From NCBI RefSeq assembly GCF_006539505.1, contig NZ_BJND01000058.1, positions 1 to 58,017 on the forward strand: 58,017 nt of DNA. Direction: 5' to 3'. Numbering within the stretch: position 1 is the first letter of the stretch; every line of letters starts with the position of its first letter. Source of the stretch: Streptomyces spinoverrucosus (GTDB taxonomy: Bacteria; Actinomycetota; Actinomycetes; Streptomycetales; Streptomycetaceae). The notes under the pieces are model-generated. The model searched no databases. It was not told the DNA's origin and saw only the letters and a program-made list of their open reading frames with translations. The position numbers and the translations under genes are program-made. Positions 1 through 8,589 of the stretch are shown here, in pieces.

Positions 1-299
1 TGCTGACATTCGTGACGATCAGCCAGAACCGGCCGTCATGGTGGCGCAGGGTAGGCGCGTAAATCCCTCCCGACGAGGGCGAGTCCAACGGCAGGCGCAG
101 CTGGCTCGGCCGGTCCAGCGCATTGCCGATCTGCGTCCAGTGCACCAGGTCCCGGCTGTGGAAGATGGGCACGCCCGGGAAGTACTCGAAGCTGGAACAC
201 GCGACGTAGTAGTCCTCACCCACCCGGGCAGATGCTCGGATCGGGGTGAAAGCCGGGGATCACTGGGTTGTTGACGGTGGTGGTGCCCGTCTCGGGCAT
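1..299 (-). pseudogene. GH43-family glycoside hydrolase (beta-xylosidase-like), N-terminal part, frameshifted
   Basis: Reading from the ATG at 299, the product begins MPETGTTTVNNPVIPGFHPD, the classic GH43 N-terminus; the Asp of HPDPS is the usual catalytic base. After SIC the frame runs into TGA. Shifting by one base gives the expected continuation RVGEDYYVACSSFEYFPG, then a GH43-like stretch (GGIYAPTLR) that stays open to the window edge. One extra C in the run near 223-230 explains the break. The family cleaves xylosides or arabinosides. The rest lies outside the window, so I cannot tell whether downstream sequence is intact. It is either a pseudogene or a one-base sequencing error. The family call is firm; the substrate is not known. 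Confidence 0.8.
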
Positions 300-409
300 G
301 CTCGACACCCTGATCGAGTCCTTTCACTGATTCACGGTTTCACGACCGCCGCTCCAGCGAACGAGGTGGAGTTGCCATGATCCGGCTCCGTCAGCCCGGA
401 GATGGGCCC

Positions 410-439
410 CGGTGCCGGAGCGCTGTCGCCCCGGCACCG
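410..439. terminator. Hairpin terminator after the HSP90-TPR unit
   Basis: GGTGCCGG at 411-418 pairs with CCGGCACC at 431-438, and one more C-G pair closes at 410/439, with a 12-base loop. It lies just past the TPR gene stop on the minus strand. There is no clear U-tract, which is usual in Streptomyces. Confidence 0.55.
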
Positions 440-446
440 CTTCGCG

Positions 447-3380
447 TCACTCCTCGTCGCGCAGGCGGGCAGCCAAGGAGGTCAGTGGTTCGGTCTCCTC
501 GGAGTGGCCCAGAGCGGTCAGGTGGGAGATCGCCGCGTCGAGGCGAGTGAGGGCGGGGGCCGGGCGTTCCAGGTAGATGCCCTCCACGGCGCTCGCAAGG
601 CGTACGCATTCGGCCCACTCGCCGGCGCGGTCGTCCTCCCGGCCCGGCTCGCCGAGCAGGGCGAGGGCCTTCTCCAGGGCGGCCAGGGCGTCCTCGTACT
701 CGCCGGCGAAGGCGTTGACCCGGCCGTGTTCGTAGGCCAGGGCCGTGTCCAGGGAGCGGCCGTGGGCCTCGTACTCGGCGGCGCGGGCCTCGTCGGCGAT
801 CCGGCCCGCGTCGGCGAGGAAGGCGAGCGCGTCGGCCAGGCCGTCGGGGCCCTGCTGCTGGGTCTGGAGGCGGGCCAGTTCACGCAGGCAGTTGCTGAGC
901 TGCTCGTAGCGCGGGGCCTGGGCATGGGCGGCGAGTGCCTGGTCCGCGGCCTCGCGGGCCCGGCCGAACTCGCCGGACTCGCCGAGGAGTACGGCCGTCT
1001 CCGCGGCGATCATGGCGTGGCTGCCCGGGTCGTCGTCCCAGCCGGCCGACTCGGCGGCGAGGGCGACGAACTCCGCCGTGGCGGCCTTGAGGTCCTCCCC
1101 CGCGTGCAGCGCGCGGGCGCGGGTCAGGCGCAGCTGAGCGACGAGCCGGTCGTCCAACTCTCCTGCGACGACGTCCGGTTCGGCCAGCAGGGAGTCGAGC
1201 AGAGCGATGCAGTCCTCGACGCGGCCCAGGTCGAGGCTGAGCTGGGCCGCGTTGCTGTACGCGCAGAACGCGTCCGTCCGACTGCCGCGTCGAAGCTCGA
1301 GCTCCGCGGAGCGCGTCAGGTGCCGCAGGGCCTCGTCGGGGCGGCCCAGGTGCATGCAGGCCTCGGCCAGATCACCGTGGAGGCGGGCGGTGTCGACCGC
1401 GTCGGCCGGCCAGTCGGCGGCCAGTCGCAAGCCCTCGGTCAGGTCCGCGTGCGCCGCCTGCGCGTCCCGGAGGCCGAGCTGGAGCCGGCCGCGCAGTCCG
1501 AGGGTGCGGGGCAGGTGCCAGGCGGGGCCGTGCGCCTTCAACCGGTCGAGGAGGGCGTCGATCTCGGTGACCGCGGCGGGCAGGTCGCCGGAGAGGGCGT
1601 ACGTGCTGACCCGCAGCAGCAGGCCGCCGGAGATCTGTCCGACGACGTCGTGCCGGGTGGCGAACGCGAGCAGCAGGTCCACCTCGGCGAAGACCGGCGC
1701 GACGTGCTCCTCGCTCCTCGATGCCTGCAGGCGCAGGCCGAGTGCGGTCGCGCGCAGTCGCAGCAGGCGGGCCTCCTGAGCAGGAGTGAGGCCCGGTGTC
1801 TCGTCGTGCAGGCGGACCATGTTCTCGTGGGCGGCGGTCAGCGCGGCGGCCTTCGCCTCGGCTCCGTCCGCGTCCTGCACCGGGGCCTCGGCGGTGGCGA
1901 GCAGGGCACAGGCGCGGGCGAGCGCCGCATGACCCGGCTCTCCGACGGCGTCGTACAGAGCCGCGGCCTCCTCGTGGAGGTCGGCCGCCTCTGCGAACTC
2001 GTCCTTCTCGCCCGCCCGGCTCGCCTCGTCGGCCAGCAGGTCCGCGCGCAGCTGTACGAGCGGGCCCACGGCCGGGTCGTCGGGGTGGGTGTAGTCGCGG
2101 GCGGTGACGAGGGTGCGCAGCCGCGCCCAGCAGGCCTTTGCGTCCGGGTGCCCCTGCTCCTCCAACATCCTTGCCTTGAGGATGAGTTCGGGCAGCGAGT
2201 CGGGGACGGCGGCGGCCGTACGGGGGGCGGGCGCAGCGACCGGGGCGGCCGGGACCACCTCGTCGAGGCTTCGGGTGCGCAGGGTCAGTTCCAATGCGTC
2301 CAGGAGCGGGGCACGGTCGAGGCGGGCCTTGCGGCGGTCGGTGTGGGCCGTGGTGCCGTTGCGGGCGTCGAAGCGGGCGGCGAGGTCGTCGGCGCGGCCG
2401 CGCACCTCGGCGCGCAGGCCGGCCACCGTCCAGGTGCGGCCCGCATAGCCGACGGTGGGCAGTTCGCCGTGGCCGAGGAGTTCGACGCGCTGGAGGAGGA
2501 CCTCCACGCCGGTGAGGAAGCCGAGCAGGTCCAGCGGCGAGTCGACCTCGTCGAACAGGTTCCGGTTCTCGGAGAGCAGTTCCAGGCCGCGTGCCTCGTT
2601 GCCGGTCAGTGCGCAGAACTCCAGGTGCCGGCCGACCTCCTGGGACATCGAGGGGTTGCGGCGGCAGCCGCGGTAGCCGGCGAGGTGCAGTTCGCGGGCC
2701 CGGTCGGTGCGGCCGGTGCGCAGCAGGGGCAGCAGCGCGTACGAGACGGAGCGGGCCGGTTCCTCCTGGCAGGACTCCTTCCCGGCCAGGACGGGCTCCC
2801 AGGCGCGCAGCGCTCGCTCGTCGTCACCCGCCGTGAGGTGGTACAGGGCGCGCTCACAGATCTCGCAGGCCTCGCAGTCGCTGAACCGGGTGCGGGTGCG
2901 GCCCGCCCACAGCTCGTAGGCGAGGGTGGTGTCCTCGCCGACGTGGGCGGCGAGCTGGTACGCCTGTCCGTAGTAGGGCTGGAGGCCCAGGCCGGCCTTC
3001 TCGTACCGGTCGCGCATCTCCTTCAGCCACTGGCGCAGGCTGGCCAGCGGTATCTCGGGCAGCGCGCGCAGGGCGTTGGCCACCCACTTGAACCGCCAGA
3101 ACAGCATGTGGCGCAGGCGCTCGTCGAAGACGTCGGGCTGCTCGTCGAAGAGGGTGAGCAGGCGGGCGAAGACGACGGGCGACTTGCGGGGTTCGGAGCC
3201 GTAGGTGTACGCCTCCTGCAGTTCGAGGAGGGCGTGGATGAGCGGGACGGGCTCCGCGAACTGCTCGGCGGCGTCGACGAGTTCCTCGGCGGTGACGGTG
3301 CGGGTGCGGCCGTAGGGTCGCCGGTCGTTCTCCTGGAGCGCCTGGTACAGCTCGTCGGTGGTCTGTGGTGCGGTCGTCAT
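447..3380 (-). CDS. Large TPR-repeat protein, HSP90 partner
   Basis: A 977-residue cytosolic protein with no signal peptide or membrane segment. It is made almost entirely of amphipathic helix pairs typical of tetratricopeptide repeats (Ala/Leu-rich, with recurring A-x-L-x-L and LG-x-A patterns), clearest from about residue 400 to the end. The N-terminal 250 residues include a Cys cluster (DCEACEIC near residue 170) that could bind metal. The start is 12 bases after the HSP90 stop, so the two are almost certainly co-transcribed. TPR proteins are the standard co-chaperones of eukaryotic Hsp90, so a co-chaperone or adaptor role is an inference from context. No enzymatic motif was seen. Confidence 0.85.
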   Translation of the reverse strand: MTTAPQTTDELYQALQENDRRPYGRTRTVTAEELVDAAEQFAEPVPLIHALLELQEAYTYGSEPRKSPVVFARLLTLFDEQPDVFDERLRHMLFWRFKWVANALRALPEIPLASLRQWLKEMRDRYEKAGLGLQPYYGQAYQLAAHVGEDTTLAYELWAGRTRTRFSDCEACEICERALYHLTAGDDERALRAWEPVLAGKESCQEEPARSVSYALLPLLRTGRTDRARELHLAGYRGCRRNPSMSQEVGRHLEFCALTGNEARGLELLSENRNLFDEVDSPLDLLGFLTGVEVLLQRVELLGHGELPTVGYAGRTWTVAGLRAEVRGRADDLAARFDARNGTTAHTDRRKARLDRAPLLDALELTLRTRSLDEVVPAAPVAAPAPRTAAAVPDSLPELILKARMLEEQGHPDAKACWARLRTLVTARDYTHPDDPAVGPLVQLRADLLADEASRAGEKDEFAEAADLHEEAAALYDAVGEPGHAALARACALLATAEAPVQDADGAEAKAAALTAAHENMVRLHDETPGLTPAQEARLLRLRATALGLRLQASRSEEHVAPVFAEVDLLLAFATRHDVVGQISGGLLLRVSTYALSGDLPAAVTEIDALLDRLKAHGPAWHLPRTLGLRGRLQLGLRDAQAAHADLTEGLRLAADWPADAVDTARLHGDLAEACMHLGRPDEALRHLTRSAELELRRGSRTDAFCAYSNAAQLSLDLGRVEDCIALLDSLLAEPDVVAGELDDRLVAQLRLTRARALHAGEDLKAATAEFVALAAESAGWDDDPGSHAMIAAETAVLLGESGEFGRAREAADQALAAHAQAPRYEQLSNCLRELARLQTQQQGPDGLADALAFLADAGRIADEARAAEYEAHGRSLDTALAYEHGRVNAFAGEYEDALAALEKALALLGEPGREDDRAGEWAECVRLASAVEGIYLERPAPALTRLDAAISHLTALGHSEETEPLTSLAARLRDEE

Positions 3381-3392
3381 CGTCGGCTGTCC

Positions 3393-5258
3393 TTAGCTGT
3401 CCTTGCGGAGGGCGTGGGCGAGAAGGTCGAGGAAGGAGCGGTTGATGAGGCTCGATTCGGCGGGCTTGAGCGGGCGCCGGGACAGCATCGCGGCCTGCCC
3501 GTAGAGGGCTTCGGCGCTGGTGCGGGCCAGCTCGGGCTCGTCGATGGTGACGGCGGTGCGGACCAGCGGGTTGAGCTGGTTGAGGATCAGCTGGGCCCGC
3601 GGGGCCTCCTGGCGCAGGGCGCCGAGAATGTCGCCCCACAGGCCGCCCTCCTGCTCGCGGGCGAGCTGGGAGCGGGTGCGCTCGTGCCGGGCCTCGCGGC
3701 TGTCGACCAGGAGGGCGGGGGCGGAGGCGGGCTGGAAGGTGCGCAGCGCGACGTCGCAGTCGAAGACGGCGAGGGCGTCGCGGGCCTGGGCGAGGTAGGC
3801 CGCGGCGGCCAGTTCCGTCTCCCGGTCGACGGGGTCGAGGTGGGCGGTGAGGGTCGCCGGGTCGAGGTCGGCGACGCTGACCTCGGGTCTGATCTCGGGC
3901 AGCCGGTGGACCAGTTCACGGTCGTAGGTGTAGCCGCCGTTGACGACGCCGAGCCCGGCGGCCGAGGCGATCGCCGCGACCTGCCGGAACTCCTCCACGC
4001 TGGACGTCACGAGCACGGTGCGGTGGGTGCGCGCGAACTCGTCGAGGGTGCAGTGCCCGTCGGTGGTCTCGAACGGCAGCCAGGGCAGCAGCATCCGCAG
4101 GATCTCGTCGTCGTGCACCGCGAGCGACTTCACGGCCAGGTGGTGGGCCTGGAGGAAGCGGGCGAGCAGGTCCGGGTCACTGGCAGCCGCCCGGGCGATC
4201 CACGCACGCAGCCGCTCGGCGAGGGCGTCGCGGACGGCGGCGAGCGTGTCGTCCTCGTACAGGGACTCGCGGGACGCCGTCGGGCGCAGGCTCTCGGCGT
4301 CGACGACGCAGCGCACGAAGAACGCCCACTCGGGCAGGATCTCCTCGGCCTGCTCGGACAGCAGCATGCCCTTGACGTGCACGCGGTGGCCGTGGCGGCG
4401 TCCGGCCGGCACCGCCTCGGGCAGCACACACGCGATGCCTTTCAGGCCTACGGCCGGCAGGTCCAGCTCGATGGTGTCCAGCGGCGTGAACCCGAAGACC
4501 TCCTCGCCGTACGCGGCCAGCGCGCGGGATCGGGCTCCCGGCGTGGGGTATGTGCGCGCCCAGGGGGCGGGCTCGGGGTTGACGGATGCGCCCGGGCCGT
4601 ACGGGCCGCCTGTGCCGCCTGTGCCGTCGTCGAAGGTCACCGGGTGGCGCAGCAGGGAGCCGAAGTGGCGGGCCAGCGCGTGTACCTGCGCCGGGCGGCT
4701 CCACTCGCCCGCGTCGGCGCGCGGCGTCAGCGTGACGGTGGTGCCGGGCCGGGGGCGGGCGGAGGCGGGCAGGGTGCGGACGGTGTAGCTGCCGTCGCCG
4801 CGTCCCCGCCACTCCACGGCCGGTGCGTCAGGGGTGCGGGCGGAGCGGCTCAGGACGTGGATCTCGTCCGCGACCAGGAAGCAGGAGAGCAGGCCGATGC
4901 CGAACTGGCCGATGAAGTCCCCGCGTTGTTCGGCGATCTGCTCGGCGCGCTTGCTGCTGCGGCCGATGGTGGCGAGGAAGGTGTGCACGTCGGCCTCGGT
5001 GAGACCGACGCCGTCGTCCTCGACGCGTACCACCGAACCGTCGGCGTACAGGCGGACGCCGAAGGCGTCGGCGGACGCGGACGGTTCGAGGGCGTGCCGC
5101 GCTGTCAGCGCGTCCACCGCGTTCTGCATCAGTTCGCGCAGGTAGACGCGAGGGCTGGAGTAGAGGTGGTGGGAGAGGAGATCGACGAGGCCGCGCAGAT
5201 CCACCTGGAAGGTGCGGTCGGCGCCGGCCGGGTACGCGGCGGTGTCGGGCAGAGTCAT
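3393..5258 (-). CDS. HSP90 family molecular chaperone (HtpG-like)
   Basis: A 621-residue protein, close to the usual HtpG length. The N-terminal GHKL ATPase motifs are clear: YLRELMQNAVDAL (Asn/Asp nucleotide and Mg site), VEDDGVGLT, and GQFGIGLLSCFLVAD (lid/G2 region). The middle and C-terminal dimerisation regions are more divergent. The C-terminus ends in HALRKDS and has no MEEVD tail, so any contact with the neighbouring TPR protein would need another mode. It is likely an ATP-driven cytosolic chaperone specialised for clients linked to this operon rather than the housekeeping HtpG, but that is inference. It lies between the unknown 328-residue gene and the TPR gene. Confidence 0.92.
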   Translation of the reverse strand: MTLPDTAAYPAGADRTFQVDLRGLVDLLSHHLYSSPRVYLRELMQNAVDALTARHALEPSASADAFGVRLYADGSVVRVEDDGVGLTEADVHTFLATIGRSSKRAEQIAEQRGDFIGQFGIGLLSCFLVADEIHVLSRSARTPDAPAVEWRGRGDGSYTVRTLPASARPRPGTTVTLTPRADAGEWSRPAQVHALARHFGSLLRHPVTFDDGTGGTGGPYGPGASVNPEPAPWARTYPTPGARSRALAAYGEEVFGFTPLDTIELDLPAVGLKGIACVLPEAVPAGRRHGHRVHVKGMLLSEQAEEILPEWAFFVRCVVDAESLRPTASRESLYEDDTLAAVRDALAERLRAWIARAAASDPDLLARFLQAHHLAVKSLAVHDDEILRMLLPWLPFETTDGHCTLDEFARTHRTVLVTSSVEEFRQVAAIASAAGLGVVNGGYTYDRELVHRLPEIRPEVSVADLDPATLTAHLDPVDRETELAAAAYLAQARDALAVFDCDVALRTFQPASAPALLVDSREARHERTRSQLAREQEGGLWGDILGALRQEAPRAQLILNQLNPLVRTAVTIDEPELARTSAEALYGQAAMLSRRPLKPAESSLINRSFLDLLAHALRKDS

Positions 5259-5321
5259 CGGGCAGTCCGGAGTGGGAGGGGTGACGGGTGACGGGCAGGC
5301 GGCACCGGGGCCGACGGGTGC

Positions 5322-6308
5322 TCAGGCGCGGCGGTGGTGGCGGGCGAACTGCTTCTCGGGCTCGGCGAAGTAGGTCCAGGGCCACTTGGTGTAGGCGCCG
5401 TCCAGCGTCTGGAAGACGCGCCGGACCGTGTGCCGCTCGCCCGCCAGCGACAGGGCCATGGCGAACATGTTGAAGTCCTGCTGCCAGCCCGGGCGCCACA
5501 CGTACGCGGGGTGGAGGATGCTGTGGTCCGCCGCCTCCCGCAACTGCGCCTGGATCTCGGAGGTTTCGAGGTAGTCCCCGCGCTCCGCCTCGACCCACTC
5601 CTCGATGTACGCCATGGCGATCACGCAGCCGAGGCGGTGACCCTGCGGGGCGCGGGCGAACGCCTCCTGGGCGAACGCCAGGGCCTGCCCCGGCTCGCCG
5701 CCCCAACGGGGCTGCAACTGCGACACCCACTCGAGATGGGTCTCCAGGTCCAGCGGGTCGCGGCGCAGGGCGGCGTCGAGCCGGGTCTCGTTGACGGCGG
5801 GGCCCAGCGACATGCCGCGACCGGAGGTGAGGAGGCGGCGCCACGGCGTGACCCATTCCGGCCGCAGCTCGGCGGCCTCCAGCAGCTGCTCCTCGGCGAT
5901 GTGGAGCCGCTCGTGGAAGATGCGCCACTGCTCCTGCGTGACGTTGACGGCTCGCTCGGCGGTGCGCGCCTCCCAGCCCCAGATGATGTGACGCGCGCCG
6001 GATATCAGCAGCGCGGTCGCCCGGTGCTCCTTGTCCTCCTCGACGGCCCGGCCGATCCAGTCCTGCGCACCGTCCAATTCGGCGAGCTCGCCCAGGACCT
6101 GGTGGTCGCGGCCGAGATCGAAGGGGGCCAGCGCCGCCTTGACGGCCTCCCAGTCACCCGCGTCGGCCGCTTCCACCAGCGCCAGCACCCGCGCGTCCCC
6201 GAGCGCGCGCAGCGTGTACATCCCGCTCCTCTGCCTGCGCGGGACGGGAAGGACGTGCGGATCCGCCGCCGGTCTCTCCGCACTCCTGCCAAACAGCTTG
6301 CCCAACAT
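5322..6308 (-). CDS. Conserved hypothetical protein, first gene of HSP90-TPR unit
   Basis: 328 residues from the ATG of MLGKLFGRSAERP; the in-frame extension upstream is Arg/Cys-rich and unlikely to be coding. The protein is helical and rich in Trp, Glu and Ala (WGWEARTAERAV, RPEWVTPWRRLL, HPAYVWRPGWQQDF), with a TPR/SEL1-like feel and no catalytic motif I recognise. There is no signal peptide. It ends 63 bases before the HSP90 gene on the same strand. The pattern resembles uncharacterised actinobacterial proteins with helical repeats. A role as an adaptor or client of the HSP90-TPR pair is possible but unproven. Confidence 0.75.
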   Translation of the reverse strand: MLGKLFGRSAERPAADPHVLPVPRRQRSGMYTLRALGDARVLALVEAADAGDWEAVKAALAPFDLGRDHQVLGELAELDGAQDWIGRAVEEDKEHRATALLISGARHIIWGWEARTAERAVNVTQEQWRIFHERLHIAEEQLLEAAELRPEWVTPWRRLLTSGRGMSLGPAVNETRLDAALRRDPLDLETHLEWVSQLQPRWGGEPGQALAFAQEAFARAPQGHRLGCVIAMAYIEEWVEAERGDYLETSEIQAQLREAADHSILHPAYVWRPGWQQDFNMFAMALSLAGERHTVRRVFQTLDGAYTKWPWTYFAEPEKQFARHHRRA

Positions 6309-6455
6309 GCCGCGCCCTCCCCTGGTCCCGCGTGATCGTCCGGTGCAGCATAAACGGCACCACCGACACCGCTTCCACAGGGTTTTCACCGGCGCTTCAC
6401 GGTGCCGCCGAGACTGTGGTTGCCGCACCCGCCCGCCAGACCGGCAGGGTCTCGG

Positions 6456-7481
6456 CTACGAGTTCCGCTGGCGATCCGTCACCCGCGATATGATCTGGCG
6501 CCTCCGGGAGGCGACCGTCGCCTCTTCGGAGTCGAGGATGTCGTCGCCGTACAGGTCCTGCAGCCAGTTGGCCTGGTAGATCGTGTCGAGGTAGCGCTCG
6601 CCGAGGTCCGGGGCGATGGCCACGGCCGTCAGGCCGCGGGTGTCGTGCCGGTCCAGCCAGTCCATCGCACCGCTGACCACGGTTCCCGTGGAGCCGCCGA
6701 ACAGGAATCCGCGCCGGGCCAGCCGGTGGCAGGTGCGGATGGTGTCCGCCTCCTCGACGCGGATCACCTCGTCGACGTACGACTCGTCGAGCAGCGGCGG
6801 GCGCATGCTCATGCCCAGGCCGGGAATCATCCGGCGACCGGGCGGGCCCCCGAAAGCGACCGAGCCCACGACGTCCACGGCGACGATCCGCACCGGCCGG
6901 TGCCACTGCCGGAAGTAGCGTGCGCAGCCCATCAGGGTCCCGGTGGTGCCCGCCCCGATGAACAGCACGTCGAGGCCCGGGAATTCGCCGGCGATCTCCG
7001 GTGCCGTCGTGCGGTAGTGGGCCCGCCAGTTGCCCGGGTTGGTGTACTGGCTCAGCCACACGTACCGGCTGTCGGCCGCGCACAGCCTACGGACGTATTC
7101 GATGCGCTTGCCGAGGAATCCTCCGTTGGCGTCCAGATCGGCGACGATGTGCACCTCGCTGCCCAGCGCCTCCATCAGGAGTCTGGTCGACAGGTTGCAG
7201 CGGGAGTCCGTCACGCACAGGAACCGGTATCCCTTGCTCGCGGCGATCACGCTGAGCGCCACGCCGAGGTTGCCGGATGAGGACTCGACGAGAATCGAGG
7301 CCGGCGTCAGGTGTCCTTCGCGCTCGGCGCTTTCCACCATCTCGGTCGCGGCCTTCAGCTTGATGGAGCCGGCGAAGTTGAAGCCCTCGCATTTCAGGTA
7401 GAGACGGCGTCCGAGAATCGGCTGCAGGTCAACGTAGAGCCGGCTTTCGTTGAAGGCGTGGGGAGCGGAAATGACGGGCAC
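6456..7481 (-). CDS. sbnA: SbnA-like 2,3-diaminopropionate biosynthesis enzyme (PLP-dependent ACEGA synthase)
   Basis: 341 residues, fold-type II PLP enzyme of the cysteine synthase family. KCEGFNFAGSIKLKAA carries the Schiff-base Lys. SSSGNLGVALS is the substrate Asn loop. GAGTTGTLMG and GGSTGTVVSG bind the PLP phosphate. SbnA enzymes condense O-phospho-L-serine with L-glutamate to give N-(1-amino-1-carboxyl-2-ethyl)-glutamate. The start is GTG with a perfect AGGAGG six bases upstream. It lies 37 bases downstream of sbnB, last in the biosynthetic operon, so its product feeds SbnB to give L-Dap. The C-terminal NWLQDLYGDDIL stretch is typical of SbnA rather than CysK. Confidence 0.93.
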   Translation of the reverse strand: MPVISAPHAFNESRLYVDLQPILGRRLYLKCEGFNFAGSIKLKAATEMVESAEREGHLTPASILVESSSGNLGVALSVIAASKGYRFLCVTDSRCNLSTRLLMEALGSEVHIVADLDANGGFLGKRIEYVRRLCAADSRYVWLSQYTNPGNWRAHYRTTAPEIAGEFPGLDVLFIGAGTTGTLMGCARYFRQWHRPVRIVAVDVVGSVAFGGPPGRRMIPGLGMSMRPPLLDESYVDEVIRVEEADTIRTCHRLARRGFLFGGSTGTVVSGAMDWLDRHDTRGLTAVAIAPDLGERYLDTIYQANWLQDLYGDDILDSEEATVASRRRQIISRVTDRQRNS

Positions 7482-7518
7482 GGTGGACCTCCTGTTGCCA
7501 GGGCTGAAGGGTGTGGCT

Positions 7519-8589
7519 TCAGCCGTACCGGCGCAGGTCGTGGAAGAAGTCGTCGATGAGGCGGAGCTCCCCCGCCCGGGCTGCTTCGTCGTACACGTAC
7601 ATGCCCACGGCGAGGTCTAGGACGCCGAGTCCGAACGGCGAGAAGATCACGGTCCGGTCGGCCGGCACCGTCAGCCGTCCGGTCATGACGTCGTCGAGGG
7701 TGCCGTCGAGGAAGTCGCGGTTGCCGGTGAGCTGCTCGGCCAGGTGGGGTGAGGTGTCGGCCTTCAGACAGTGCTCGACGTCGTCGACGATGTTCACCGA
7801 GTCGAGCAGGATCTCTGGAGCGAGGTCGCGCAGGGACACGTGCAGGACCAGCGGGTTGTGGGTGAACCAGGCCGGGTCGGTGACGTGGGGCTCGCCGGCG
7901 ACGGTGGCGAACACGACCAGGTCGCTGGAACGGATCAGTTCCTCGGCGCTGTCGTGGACCGCGACCTGCGCGGTGGTGCCGGCCTGGTGCAGGTAGCCCG
8001 AGAAACCGGCGGTGCTGTCGGCGCAGACGTCGTACACGCCGATCGTGTCGAACGCCCATCCGGTGCCGGCCAGGAAGGTGTGGATGTAGCGGGCGATCAG
8101 ACCGGTGCCGAAGAATCCGACACGGGTGGGGCGGGGCCGGGTGCGGCTGAGCCAGTCGGCCGCAAGCGCGGCGGATGCCGCGGTCCTGGTCGCGCTGATG
8201 ATGGAGCTCTCCAGGCAGGCGAAGGGGTAGCCCGTGTCATGGTCGTTGAGGATGAGGACCGCGGAGGCCCGGGGCAGGCCGGCCTGCACGTTGGCCGGGA
8301 AGCTGGAGATCCATTTCAGACCGTCCACCTGGACCGACCCGCCGATGGAGGCCGGCAGCGCGATGATGCGCGAGGTAGGGCGGTCGGGGAAGCGCAGGAA
8401 GTACGACGGGGGGTTGACCGAGTCCCCGGCGCCGTGCAGCCGGTAGGCCTCCTCGACCAGCTCCACGATCGCCTTCTCGCGTCCGCTGAGTGCCTGCTGT
8501 ACCTGCGCGCCGGAGATCACCGCGAAGGTCGGCGGCGAGGGTGCGTCGGAGGCGGCACGCCCGGTGGCGGGTGACATCAGGTGGGTCAT
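7519..8589 (-). CDS. sbnB: SbnB-like 2,3-diaminopropionate biosynthesis dehydrogenase
   Basis: 356 residues of the ornithine cyclodeaminase/mu-crystallin family. The Rossmann motif VGFFGTGLIARYIHTF is clear, preceded by TRTAASAALAADWLS. SbnB oxidises the SbnA product with NAD, releasing 2-oxoglutarate and L-2,3-diaminopropionate. The start ATG overlaps the stop of the upstream oxygenase gene by four bases (ATGA), indicating translational coupling. Pairing with SbnA is the established signature for Dap supply in staphyloferrin B, viomycin/capreomycin-type and dapdiamide pathways. The oxygenase-sbnB-sbnA order ties Dap supply directly to the NRPS. Confidence 0.93.
   Translation of the reverse strand: MTHLMSPATGRAASDAPSPPTFAVISGAQVQQALSGREKAIVELVEEAYRLHGAGDSVNPPSYFLRFPDRPTSRIIALPASIGGSVQVDGLKWISSFPANVQAGLPRASAVLILNDHDTGYPFACLESSIISATRTAASAALAADWLSRTRPRPTRVGFFGTGLIARYIHTFLAGTGWAFDTIGVYDVCADSTAGFSGYLHQAGTTAQVAVHDSAEELIRSSDLVVFATVAGEPHVTDPAWFTHNPLVLHVSLRDLAPEILLDSVNIVDDVEHCLKADTSPHLAEQLTGNRDFLDGTLDDVMTGRLTVPADRTVIFSPFGLGVLDLAVGMYVYDEAARAGELRLIDDFFHDLRRYG

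Noticed and set aside
402..5291. Very long plus-strand open frame of about 1629 codons
   Set aside because: It runs opposite the HSP90 and TPR genes. Its translation is Gly/Val/Arg/Glu-rich without motifs, the usual antisense shadow in high-GC DNA.
6407..6456. Hairpin GCCGAGAC/GTCTCGGC after sbnA
   Set aside because: The eight-base stem has a 34-base loop; too weak to call as a terminator.
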